This document shows, one piece after another, positions 13,661-21,015 of a stretch of 21,077 bases of DNA. Below the pieces are notes generated by a model. It was given only the letters and a program-made list of their open reading frames with translations. It had not been told where the DNA came from and searched no databases. Made by a program: the position numbers and the translations under genes. Every line of letters begins with the position of its first letter. Positions within the stretch are counted from its first letter, which is position 1. The stretch is taken from positions 1 through 21,077 of the forward strand of contig JAWLGN010000066.1 in the NCBI GenBank assembly GCA_041685075.1, read 5' to 3'. Source of the stretch: JAMCRM01 sp041685075 (GTDB lineage Bacteria; Acidobacteriota; Terriglobia; Bryobacterales; Bryobacteraceae).

Positions 13661-15091
13661 TCATTGGACCGCGCTCAATCCCTCGCGGTTGAGTGTCCCG
13701 GTCTTCAGGTGGCCATCCTCGATCGCGAAGATGCCGGGGAAGCGCGCCACCCAGGCCTCGTTTGCAACCGGCACGAACTGCCGCGCGTTGGCTTCAATCG
13801 CCACTACGCCGGGCACGTGCGCCGCCAGGCCCGCGGAGTGGATCAGAGAAGCGCCCGGGCAGCTCAAATCCTGCACGCACCGGAACATCCGGTACTTGCA
13901 AGTGGCCGAGGCCATCAGGATAGACTGGCTCTGCCCCTTGCACGCCTTAAGCGCCACCCCGCTGTAACCCAGATCGCGCGCCAGCAGCAGCGTTTCGAAG
14001 TCGGTTAGGGATTCATCGATCACCACCGGCTTGATCTTCGCGGCCCGGTGCATCCGGTTGGCGCGGTCGGCCCGCAGGTCGCGCTTCGTCGGCTGCTCGA
14101 TGTACTGGATACGCTCGAACGCTTCCGCCGAAGACTCGCGCACGCGGTTGAGGAACTCGATGACGTAATCGACGTTCGGGCACATCTCGTTGAAGTCCAC
14201 CGAGTAGTAGCGCCGCGGCGCGCCGGGCGGGAAGTGGGTGGCTTCCACTTCGCGGTGCACCGCCAGGGTGCGGGCCACGTCCCAGTCCAGGTCGTTGCCC
14301 AGCATCTTGATTTTGAAATGGGTCAGGCCGTTGTAGCGGATCCACTCGCCCAGGGTTTCGGGAAGGCCATCGCCCACGCGCGTGCGGAGATCGGAGGCGG
14401 TGATGGCGTCCGCGCCGCCCACCAGGTGATAGAGCGGCAGCCGCTCCACGGGCTGCGAACGGAGGTAGTCCGCCGGATACTCCCCGCGAAACTCCGCGCC
14501 GAGATAGTGGGCCAGGTCGTGGGGAAGAAACTCCGGCCCGTAGGTCTGGTAGCAGCTCCGCCGGTGCGCTTTGCCGAGGGCGTCGTGTACGGCGGCGTCG
14601 AAGGCGCAGGCGGTGACCAGGGTGCACAGCTTGGGAATCGGCTCGGGAAGCCGCATCTCGCGGGTGAGGGCTTCGGCGGCCTTCAGGTACTCGGGCTCGA
14701 GCAGGTGGTTCAGGTCGATGGGATGGCCGTATTCCCGGCACCCCGAGGTGATGGGCGCAATCTTCGCCGCCAGCCTCCGCATGACGTTCAGGGTGTCGTC
14801 ATAGGAGAGCGCCTGGGAGCGGAACGACCAGGTGTTCCCCATCTTCATCGAGCCGAAGCCCTGCACCACGCGCCCGTCGCCCGTGAGCACGGCGCAGCGC
14901 ACGTTGAGAATCGTGGCGCGGTCGATGAGGATGCCGGCGAACTTCATCGGGGTGCGATAGGTGTAGTCCTCGAAATCGAAGCGCACCTCCTCGATCCGGA
15001 TCGCCGTCCGGCGGTAGCGCGGGGCCGCCAGCAGCAGCCCCGGCGCCGCCGCGCCCGCCTGGAACAAGCGACGGCGCGATATGCGGCCCAT
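13661..15091 (-). CDS. Exported enolase-superfamily (mandelate racemase/muconate lactonising type) protein
   Basis: A 476-residue enolase-superfamily protein with an N-terminal Arg-Arg signal (SRRRLFQAGAAAPGLLLAAP, about 5-24). The barrel shows the KxK pair K260/K262 (THFKIKML), metal ligands D299 (VDFNE), E332 (IEQPT) and D359/E360 (VIDES), and a second-side lysine at K382 (VALKACKGQ). This layout fits the muconate-lactonising/dipeptide-epimerase type with lysines on both sides rather than the acid-sugar dehydratases with a His-Asp dyad. It probably abstracts a proton alpha to a carboxylate, as an epimerase or dehydratase. An exported member is unusual. The start lies 2 nt after the Gfo/Idh stop, so translation is coupled. 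Substrate unknown. Confidence 0.88.
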   Translation of the reverse strand: MGRISRRRLFQAGAAAPGLLLAAPRYRRTAIRIEEVRFDFEDYTYRTPMKFAGILIDRATILNVRCAVLTGDGRVVQGFGSMKMGNTWSFRSQALSYDDTLNVMRRLAAKIAPITSGCREYGHPIDLNHLLEPEYLKAAEALTREMRLPEPIPKLCTLVTACAFDAAVHDALGKAHRRSCYQTYGPEFLPHDLAHYLGAEFRGEYPADYLRSQPVERLPLYHLVGGADAITASDLRTRVGDGLPETLGEWIRYNGLTHFKIKMLGNDLDWDVARTLAVHREVEATHFPPGAPRRYYSVDFNEMCPNVDYVIEFLNRVRESSAEAFERIQYIEQPTKRDLRADRANRMHRAAKIKPVVIDESLTDFETLLLARDLGYSGVALKACKGQSQSILMASATCKYRMFRCVQDLSCPGASLIHSAGLAAHVPGVVAIEANARQFVPVANEAWVARFPGIFAIEDGHLKTGTLNREGLSAVQ

Positions 15092-15093
15092 GG

Positions 15094-16437
15094 TCAGCTC
15101 AACTTGTACGGCGCCCGGTAGGTGTAGTGCAAGTACCGGTTGGCCGCGCTGTTATTCGTGAAGCGCTCGGCGCGGGCGTCCCACTTCAGGTAGCTTTCCG
15201 TCTTGAGCGCGATGTTGCCGATGAGGGTCGCGGAGTTCGAGATATGGCCGGTGAGCACGTCGCAGTTGCACTTGGCACGGGACTTGATGCAGTCCAGGAA
15301 GTTGCGCGCATGCCGGACGGTGTCGGTGTTGTCGGAACTGGCCTGGACGGCCTTCGGTTCCATCGCGGGTTTCTTCGAATCCCTGTAGACCCGGCTGCGC
15401 TTTCGGTCGAGCGGGCTTACCTGCCCGAACAGCATTTCGGTGGTTTCCTCCGGCACCACCTCCCACCGCGTGCTGTACAGATAGAGCGTGCCCTTGGTGC
15501 CCCGCAACTCGCCCATCAGGCCGTTGCGGGCCGCGCCCGGCGCCGCGCTGGCGTTGTACTGGCAGAAGATCATGAGGGTGCCGGGGTACTTCCACAGCAC
15601 TTCCAGGGTGTCGGGGATTTCGCGGTTGTCGTCCACGGCGAACTTGCCGCCCATGGCGGTGACGGCCAGCGGGGACTCCACTCCCAGGCACCAGCGCATC
15701 AGGTCCAGCCGGTGCACCCCGAAATTGGTGAGCTGCCCGCCCGAGTAGTCGTAGAACCAGCGGAAGTTGTAGTACATCCGGTTGCGGTTATACGGCACCT
15801 TGGGCGCGGGGCCGAGCCAGTTGTCCCACTCCCATTCATTCGGAGGCGGGCCGTCCGGAGGTTTGCCGATGCCGTGCGGCGCCTCGTTCTGAATGTGGAA
15901 GCCCTTGGCCACCGTAACCTTTCCGATGCCCCCCGCCCGCACGAACTCGGCAGCCTCCTTCAGCGAAACCGACGAACGCCGATGGATCCCCACCTGGACC
16001 ACCCGCTTGTTCCGCTCCGCCGCCTCCACCATCCTGCGCCCCTCCACCACCGTGAGCGAAAGGGGTTTCTCCACGTAGACGTCCTTGCCCGCGTTGCAGG
16101 CCTCGATGGTCATCAGCGCGTGCCAGTGGTCGGGAGTGGCGATGACCACCGCGTCGACGTCCTTATCTTCGATCAGCTTGCGGTACTCCTTGTAGATCCG
16201 CGGGGTGGTGCGGGACTTCTTTACCGCGAAGTCGACGTACTCCTGCCGCAGGTCGCTGACAGCCACCGTCTGGCAGTCGCCGTACTCCAGGAAGGCATCG
16301 TGCAACTGGTCGCCGCGGTTGCCCACCCCTATATAGCCCAGACCAACGCGGTCATTGGCGTGAAGAATGCGGGAATAGGATGCGGCCGTTGTCAGGGCCG
16401 CGCCTTTCGTGAAAGCTCGCCGTGTCCATTCGCTCAT
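15094..16437 (-). CDS. Tat-exported Gfo/Idh/MocA family oxidoreductase
   Basis: A 447-residue oxidoreductase with a near-consensus Tat signal (TRRAFTKGAALTTAAS, residues 5-20). A Rossmann domain follows (VGLGYIGVGNRG, about 32-42), then IATPDHWHALM and the EKP dinucleotide/catalytic motif (VEKPLS, about 122-127). The C-terminal Gfo/Idh domain has the histidine of NFGVHRLDLMRW (H242). Family members oxidise or reduce sugars with tightly bound NAD(P). Tat export in folded, cofactor-loaded form is known for glucose-fructose oxidoreductase. It is the first gene of a four-gene operon and may generate a keto-sugar for the neighbouring enzymes. A -10-like TATGAT (minus strand, 16467-16462) and an SD-like AGAGGA lie upstream. 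Confidence 0.92.
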   Translation of the reverse strand: MSEWTRRAFTKGAALTTAASYSRILHANDRVGLGYIGVGNRGDQLHDAFLEYGDCQTVAVSDLRQEYVDFAVKKSRTTPRIYKEYRKLIEDKDVDAVVIATPDHWHALMTIEACNAGKDVYVEKPLSLTVVEGRRMVEAAERNKRVVQVGIHRRSSVSLKEAAEFVRAGGIGKVTVAKGFHIQNEAPHGIGKPPDGPPPNEWEWDNWLGPAPKVPYNRNRMYYNFRWFYDYSGGQLTNFGVHRLDLMRWCLGVESPLAVTAMGGKFAVDDNREIPDTLEVLWKYPGTLMIFCQYNASAAPGAARNGLMGELRGTKGTLYLYSTRWEVVPEETTEMLFGQVSPLDRKRSRVYRDSKKPAMEPKAVQASSDNTDTVRHARNFLDCIKSRAKCNCDVLTGHISNSATLIGNIALKTESYLKWDARAERFTNNSAANRYLHYTYRAPYKLS

Positions 16438-16508
16438 AACGAACTCGTGGTTATCCTCTCAATCATATGCCGGAACGCGCCCGCGCGGTATGCGTCAGGG
16501 CGCCCCGA

Positions 16509-16537
16509 TTGCGTGGCTCGGGAGAAGACGGCATAAT
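16509..16537 (+). promoter_or_regulatory. Promoter of the zinc-ribbon gene
   Basis: TTGCGT (16509-16514), 17 nt, CATAAT (16532-16537). Transcription would begin near 16544, leaving a leader of about 12 nt with a weak SD GGAAAG. The same 118-bp gap must also hold the divergent promoter of the Gfo/Idh operon. Confidence 0.5.
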
Positions 16538-16555
16538 TGGGGCATTCGGAAAGCG

Positions 16556-16849
16556 ATGCGATTTCCGTTCGGCCTGGGGGGCATCTGCTGGGCCCCGCTC
16601 CGGTTTGCCGCGCCGGATTCGGGCGGCTGGCCGGTCGAGCCGTTGCGCTGTCGTTCCTGCCATTCGCGCGACTGCGCGCTGGCGGTGCCGTCCGGCGTTC
16701 GCGATCGCCGCATGCTGGCGGCCGGCTGCGCCCCGTACGAGTGCCGGGTTTGCGGGAGGCGCTTCCGCCATTACACTCCGGAAGCGGCCGCCCGCCTGCT
16801 GGCGCAGATGGAGGCCGACCGGGAGCGGGCGGAAGCCGCCCTGCGTTGA
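16556..16849 (+). CDS. Small zinc-ribbon protein
   Basis: A 97-residue protein from the ATG at 16556 (the frame is open upstream but without coding character). It carries two CxxC knuckles, LRCRSCHS and ECRVCGRRFRHYTPE, about 40 residues apart. Extra cysteines in the stretch between them (RDCALAV, AAGCAPY) probably play no structural part or belong to a second site. A C-terminal amphipathic helix (AAARLLAQMEADRERAEAALR) ends the protein. The fold is probably a zinc ribbon that binds nucleic acid or protein, and the function is unknown. It stands divergent to the Gfo/Idh operon and converges on the dihydroorotate dehydrogenase gene with only 6 bp between stops. Confidence 0.7.
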   Translation: MRFPFGLGGICWAPLRFAAPDSGGWPVEPLRCRSCHSRDCALAVPSGVRDRRMLAAGCAPYECRVCGRRFRHYTPEAAARLLAQMEADRERAEAALR

Positions 16850-16855
16850 GCGCGC

Positions 16856-17785
16856 CTACCCGGGGAACTTGAGGGTTCCCACCAGTTCGGCGGCGTTGCC
16901 CACGCCTTCGCGCTCCAGAAAGCGCGAAAGTTCGCGGGCGATGCGCAGGGGCGAGCGGGGGTCCCAGAAGGTGGCGGTCCCGACCTCGACGGCCGAAGCT
17001 CCGGCGATCATGAACTCGGCCGCGTCCTCGCCGCGGGCGATGCCCCCCATCCCGATCACGGGAATGCCGACCGCGCGAGACGCCTGGTAGACCATCCGCA
17101 GCGCGATGGGCTTGATGGCGGGACCGGAGAGCCCGCCGAAGCCCGCGCCGATGCGCGGTGCGCGGGTGCGCGCGTCAATGGCCAGGGCCAGGAAGGTGTT
17201 CACCAGGGAGATGGCGTCGGCGCCGGCGCGCTCGGCGGTTTCGGCCAGCGGCTCGATGCGGGCCACGTTGGGCGAAAGCTTCACAATCAGGGGGCGGCTC
17301 GAAACGGCGCGCACGGCGGCCACCAGTTCCGCCAGCAGGCCGCAGTCGGAGGAGAAGAACATGCCGCCGTGGCGCGTATTGGGGCAGGAGACGTTCAGCT
17401 CGTAGCCGGCCAGCCCGCCGGCCTCCTCCAGCACCCGGACCACCTCCACGTAATCCTCCACCGCGTAGCCGAAGACGTTGGCGAAGACGGCGGTGTTCAG
17501 GCGCGCCAGGCGGGGCAGTTTCTCCTGCACGAAGGCGTGCACCCCGACGTTTTGCAGCCCGATGGAGTTGATCATGCCGGCCTCGGCCTCATAGATGCGG
17601 GGCGGCCGGTTGCCTTCCATGGGCTCGCGGGAGAGACCCTTGACGAAGAAGCCGCCCAGGGCTTCCAGGTCCACCAGCTTTTCGAACTCCAGGCCGTAGC
17701 CGAAGGTGCCGGAAGCCGCCAGCACCGGGGTGGCCAGTTCCCGGCCCAGCAGCCGGGTCACCAGGCGGGGGTCGCGGCGGCTCAT
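16856..17785 (-). CDS. pyrD: Dihydroorotate dehydrogenase, class 1B catalytic subunit
   Basis: A 309-residue flavoenzyme that oxidises dihydroorotate to orotate in pyrimidine synthesis, in the cytoplasm. Its motifs are AASGTFGYGLEF, FFVKGLSREP (FMN/substrate lysine, about K49), NSIGLQNVGV and ELNVSCPNT with the catalytic base C134. Later come IVKLSPNV, SLVNTFLALAID and VIGMGGIARGEDAAEFMIAGASAVEVGTA. A cysteine base (not serine) and the length put it in class 1B, which normally works with the PyrK iron-sulfur/FAD subunit to use NAD. No pyrK is adjacent. The start ATG overlaps the stop of the upstream phosphatase-like gene by 4 nt (ATGA), so translation is coupled and no separate SD is expected. 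Otherwise complete and ordinary. Confidence 0.95.
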   Translation of the reverse strand: MSRRDPRLVTRLLGRELATPVLAASGTFGYGLEFEKLVDLEALGGFFVKGLSREPMEGNRPPRIYEAEAGMINSIGLQNVGVHAFVQEKLPRLARLNTAVFANVFGYAVEDYVEVVRVLEEAGGLAGYELNVSCPNTRHGGMFFSSDCGLLAELVAAVRAVSSRPLIVKLSPNVARIEPLAETAERAGADAISLVNTFLALAIDARTRAPRIGAGFGGLSGPAIKPIALRMVYQASRAVGIPVIGMGGIARGEDAAEFMIAGASAVEVGTATFWDPRSPLRIARELSRFLEREGVGNAAELVGTLKFPG

Positions 17786-19305
17786 CGGCGCGCCGCCCGT
17801 GGGGCGAAGGCTTCCGCGAGCACGCGCCCGGTGCTGGAGGAAGGAAGCGCCACCCCCGCGACGCGGGCGAGGGTAGGGGCGATCTGGATGGTTTCGATGG
17901 TTTCCTCGATCACGCGCGCGCGGAACGGCGGCCCGTAGAGAAACAGCGGCACGCGCGCGTCGTAGTTGTACAGCGAGCCGTAGGAGACGCCGCGCCCGGC
18001 GCCGAATTCCTCGACGTACCCCGGCTGGTAGGAGAGCATCACGTCGCCGGAGCGAAGGCTATGGAAGCTGTTGCGAAAGCGCTCGGCCCACCGGCCGGTA
18101 TGGGACGAGTCGCCGTCGGCGGTATAGAAGCCGGCCACCGCGGGGTGCTCGAGAGCGGCGCGGCCGGCGGCCAGTCGCAGTTCGCGCGGGTCGCGGCCTT
18201 TGAATGCCTCGGGCCGCAGATAGAGGAACGGGTAGATGTAGCGTTCCACGAAGGGGGTGCGGGCGGGCGGGGTATCGTAACGCGCGGAGAGAGCCCGGTC
18301 GATGGCGCGTGCCAGCGCTTCCCCGGAGACCGCCATGCGCTTGCGGTCGGACTCCTCGGGCGCGGCCGGAGCGCCATGCGCCGCGGTGAAGGCCAGGGTG
18401 TAGTTGCCCGCGCCGGGGCAGCGGTCCAGGCTGTCGAGCGTGAAGGCGAGTTCGCGGTCCAGGTGCAGCACCATCTGGTCCACCAGGGGTGAATCGGCCC
18501 CCACTTCGTGGCCCAACTCCGCCAGGGATCCCAGCACGACGCCCACGAAATCCGTCGTCTCGCCCTGTCCCAGCCCTTCTCGCTCGATGAGTTCCCGTAC
18601 GAAAGCGAACTGCCCTGCCTGGGCGAATGGCGAGGAGCGGTAGAGCGCGTAGAACTGCGCGGGTTGGGCGCTGTCCCAGGTGAGCACCCGCAGGGGCGGG
18701 ACGTCGGCGCCGGCGCCCAGCGCCACCCAGCGCGCGTTGTAGTAGTTCTCGATGGGATGCAGGCGGTTGAATTCAATCAGCCAGGGGGGAGTCTCGCCGC
18801 GCGCGGTCACCTGCCCGCGGGGCTGGAGAAAGAAACCGCGGGCGGGGGTGCGGCCCTCGAGCAGCGCCGTGGGTTCCCGATCCATACCGGCGATGAACAC
18901 CCGCGTGTTCGGCGCGGCGGCCACCTGGGAAGCCAGGGTGGTGGCGAGCAGTCCGGCGGCATCGGCGGGGACGGGTTTGGCGGCGGCACGGTCGTACCAC
19001 TGGTCGGCCACGATGCCGTGAAGCTGCGGCCAGGCGCCGGTGGCCAGGGTGGCGACCCCGCTCGAAGTGAAGGTGCTGGCCTGGTGGCGGCAGTCCGGGT
19101 ACCAGGCGCCCTGCTCCATCAGCCGCCGGAATCCCCCCGGGGTCAGCAGATGATTTACACGATCGAGGTAATCTGTTCTGAGTTGTCCGCCGATAAAGAC
19201 TACGAGCAGCCGGGGAAACGGACGGGCTGCCGTTTGAGCCGGGCAAGGGAGAGCATTCAGCAGGCCGGCGCCGGCCATGCAGAAAATTCTCCTTGTCATG
19301 CTCAT
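17782..19305 (-). CDS. Tat-exported alkaline-phosphatase-fold protein, probably catalytically dead
   Basis: A 507-residue protein with a Tat-type signal (TRRIFCMAGAG, about 4-14) and the layout of PafA-like phosphatases. The fold blocks are VVFIGGQLRTDYLDR, STFTSSGVATLATG, HGIVADQWYDR, LAELGHEVG, AFTAAHGAP and SYGSLYNYDARVPLFLYG. The nucleophile threonine seems kept (T80). By alignment to the family blocks from memory, all three metal-binding aspartates are replaced (G40, A262, A309). The last histidine ligand is also lost (Y442 in place of the H-G pair). Only H266 and H310 remain. It therefore probably binds but does not hydrolyse a substrate. The ATG at 19305 lies 7 nt after TGATAAACT. The stop overlaps the pyrD start by 4 nt. 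Confidence 0.82.
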   Translation of the reverse strand: MSMTRRIFCMAGAGLLNALPCPAQTAARPFPRLLVVFIGGQLRTDYLDRVNHLLTPGGFRRLMEQGAWYPDCRHQASTFTSSGVATLATGAWPQLHGIVADQWYDRAAAKPVPADAAGLLATTLASQVAAAPNTRVFIAGMDREPTALLEGRTPARGFFLQPRGQVTARGETPPWLIEFNRLHPIENYYNARWVALGAGADVPPLRVLTWDSAQPAQFYALYRSSPFAQAGQFAFVRELIEREGLGQGETTDFVGVVLGSLAELGHEVGADSPLVDQMVLHLDRELAFTLDSLDRCPGAGNYTLAFTAAHGAPAAPEESDRKRMAVSGEALARAIDRALSARYDTPPARTPFVERYIYPFLYLRPEAFKGRDPRELRLAAGRAALEHPAVAGFYTADGDSSHTGRWAERFRNSFHSLRSGDVMLSYQPGYVEEFGAGRGVSYGSLYNYDARVPLFLYGPPFRARVIEETIETIQIAPTLARVAGVALPSSSTGRVLAEAFAPRAARR

Positions 19306-19321
19306 TCTTTTGAGTTTATCA
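19303..19321 (-). promoter_or_regulatory. Extended -10 promoter, predicted leaderless mRNA for the phosphatase-like/pyrD operon
   Basis: On the minus strand TGATAAACT (19321-19313) is followed by CAAAAGA (7 nt) and ATG at 19305. No clear SD or -35 is present. It is one of the best matches to the shared TGnTAnnnT-N7-ATG pattern. Confidence 0.55.
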
Positions 19322-19392
19322 GCCTGAACCGGGCTCTTGAGCCGATCAGGCGGAGCGGGGTGTACAATGTATGCTTCTTAACAAAATTATTA

Positions 19393-19421
19393 TTGATCGG
19401 TTTGGGGTTTTGGGGTACTAA
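19393..19421 (+). promoter_or_regulatory. Candidate promoter of the HTH gene with a G-tract spacer
   Basis: TTGATC (19393-19398), 17 nt, TACTAA (19416-19421). The spacer is GGTTTGGGGTTTTGGGG, three G-tracts separated by T-runs. Just downstream are two inverted repeats, TACTA/TAGTA (19416-19431) and the imperfect palindrome CATTAATTAACTAATG (19440-19455). The whole 19310-19460 stretch is much richer in A+T than the rest of the window. A second possible -10 is TACAAT (19363-19368). Confidence 0.45.
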
Positions 19422-19505
19422 TGGTCTAGTACTTCAGTGCATTAATTAACTAATGACGAGCCGGGCCCGGTACACCCCCAGCCGGATTCCGGTGGAGAGC
19501 GCTTG

Positions 19506-19841
19506 ATGGCAGAACAGAACGGCGTATTGGGATTGGCCACCATACGTACAAATCGCGGGGTTACCCTGGAACAGATCGCCCAGGCGACCAAGATCAGCCT
19601 TCGGTCGCTCCGTGCGATCGAGGCGGGCGATTTCAAGAAGCTGCCGGGTGGGATCTATAACACCAGCTACATCCGGCAGTATGCCGCGGCGATCGACTTC
19701 GACCCGGCTCCCTTGCTGGAGTTTTATTACCGCAAAACGGGCACCTCCCCCGCCACGAACGGTTTGGACGAACCACAACCCCAGGGCAAGCCGAAAGGGG
19801 TGATTGGCAGGTTCCGCCCTTCGGCAATCCTGGGTTTGTGA
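19506..19841 (+). CDS. Helix-turn-helix protein related to the RodZ N-terminal domain
   Basis: A 111-residue protein with one Cro/CI-type helix-turn-helix of the RodZ class (about residues 5-75). It reads IRTNRGVTLEQIAQATKISLRSLRAIEAGDFKKLPGGIYNTSYIRQYAAAIDFD. A polar tail replaces the membrane helix and C-terminal domain of full RodZ proteins. It may be a small DNA-binding regulator or a cytoplasmic RodZ paralogue. The ATG at 19506 is supported by the SD GGAGAG 6 nt upstream. An upstream TTG codon adjoins it. The AT-rich region with inverted repeats just upstream could be its own operator, but that is inference. The membrane acyltransferase gene follows after 76 nt. Confidence 0.8.
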   Translation: MAEQNGVLGLATIRTNRGVTLEQIAQATKISLRSLRAIEAGDFKKLPGGIYNTSYIRQYAAAIDFDPAPLLEFYYRKTGTSPATNGLDEPQPQGKPKGVIGRFRPSAILGL

Positions 19842-19917
19842 TTCACTCTACAGGCCGCTTGCTTTGGCATCGCTCCGCGGTCAACGCGCCTGCCGCGCCG
19901 CGGAGAGCCGTCGAGTT

Positions 19918-21015
19918 GTGACCCGCCTCCCCTTCCTGGACTGGACGCGCGGCATCGCCGTGCTGATCATGATCGAGTGCCACACCTTCAACTCCCTGGT
20001 GCGGCCCGAGTTGCGCCGCTGCGGTCCCTACATGCTGTCGCAACTGGTGGGCGGAATGGCAGCGGTGTTGTTCCTGTTTCTGGCGGGAGTGACCTTCGCT
20101 TTCCAGATGGACCGGCTGGACCGGCGCGGGGCCGGGCGGCGCGAACGGCTGGCCGGGATGCTGCGCCGCGCGGGATACATGCTGGCGATGGCATTCCTGT
20201 TCCGGCTCTCGATGTCGGGGTTCACCTGGGGCGATTCCTTCTGGCGGTCGCTGCTCAAAGTGGACATTTTGAACTGCATGGGGGTGTCGATGGCTCTGCT
20301 GGCGGGGCTGTCGCTCTGGCCGCCGCGGCGGCGCGCGCAGGCGGCGGGGCTGGCGGGGCTGGCGGTGGCCTGCGCTTCGCCGCTGGTGAGCGCGGCGGAC
20401 TGGAGCGGCGTACCTTGGGCGCTGCGGGATTACCTGGTGCCCAATCGCGCCGCCTTCCCGCTGTTTCCCTGGTCGGCCTACCTGGCATTCGGGGTGGCGT
20501 GCGGCGCGGTGCTCCGCCGGCTGGCGCCCGGGCGGCTCGAACGCGCCCTGCAATGGGCTGTTCTGGCGGGTTTCAGCCTGGTGCTGGGCGGCCGCTACTT
20601 CTCCGGCCTGCCCTATTCGTTTTATGAGAAGGCGGAGTTCTGGCTGGACAGTCCCGGGCTGGTGATCATCCGGCTGGGCATCGTCCTGGTGATGCTGGCG
20701 GCGGCGTACCTGTGGACCGAGCACGCGGCGGGCCCCGGGTGGAGCTGGGTGCAGGCGCTGGGCAGGACTTCGCTGCTGGTTTACTGGGTCCACGTGGCGC
20801 TGGTCTACGGGTGGACGGCCGAACCGTTCCAGCGCGCCCTCACCATTCCGCAGACAGTGGCGGCCACTGCGCTGGTGGTGGCCCTGATGGTGGCGCTGGC
20901 GGCGGCACGCCTCCGTTGGAGCGCCGGGCGCCGGAAGCCGGCTCCTGAAATCCCTGCACTCGAACGCGCTCGCGGAGTACTGTCGTTAGCTTTTCAAGTT
21001 GTCCGGTTTTATTAG
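19918..21015 (+). CDS. DUF1624/HGSNAT-like membrane acyltransferase, 3' end altered by an IS
   Basis: From the GTG at 19918 (SD GGAGAG about 9 nt upstream) the product has 365 residues. It starts TRLPFLDWTRGIAVLIMIECHTFNS, the hallmark opening of DUF1624 and related heparan-alpha-glucosaminide N-acetyltransferase-like proteins, where the early histidine (ECHTFNS) is important. About ten membrane helices follow, with the typical FPLFPWSAYLAFGVACG and LGRTSLLVYWVHVALVYG blocks. It probably transfers an acyl group to a glycan or other surface molecule across the membrane. The last dozen residues (about LSLAFQVVRFY) read into the presumed IS terminus, so the native C-terminal tail may be replaced. 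The core domain is complete. Confidence 0.82.
   Translation: MTRLPFLDWTRGIAVLIMIECHTFNSLVRPELRRCGPYMLSQLVGGMAAVLFLFLAGVTFAFQMDRLDRRGAGRRERLAGMLRRAGYMLAMAFLFRLSMSGFTWGDSFWRSLLKVDILNCMGVSMALLAGLSLWPPRRRAQAAGLAGLAVACASPLVSAADWSGVPWALRDYLVPNRAAFPLFPWSAYLAFGVACGAVLRRLAPGRLERALQWAVLAGFSLVLGGRYFSGLPYSFYEKAEFWLDSPGLVIIRLGIVLVMLAAAYLWTEHAAGPGWSWVQALGRTSLLVYWVHVALVYGWTAEPFQRALTIPQTVAATALVVALMVALAAARLRWSAGRRKPAPEIPALERARGVLSLAFQVVRFY

Noticed and set aside
15127..16536. A 469-codon plus-strand frame over the Gfo/Idh gene
   Set aside because: It is an antisense shadow without motifs or an SD.
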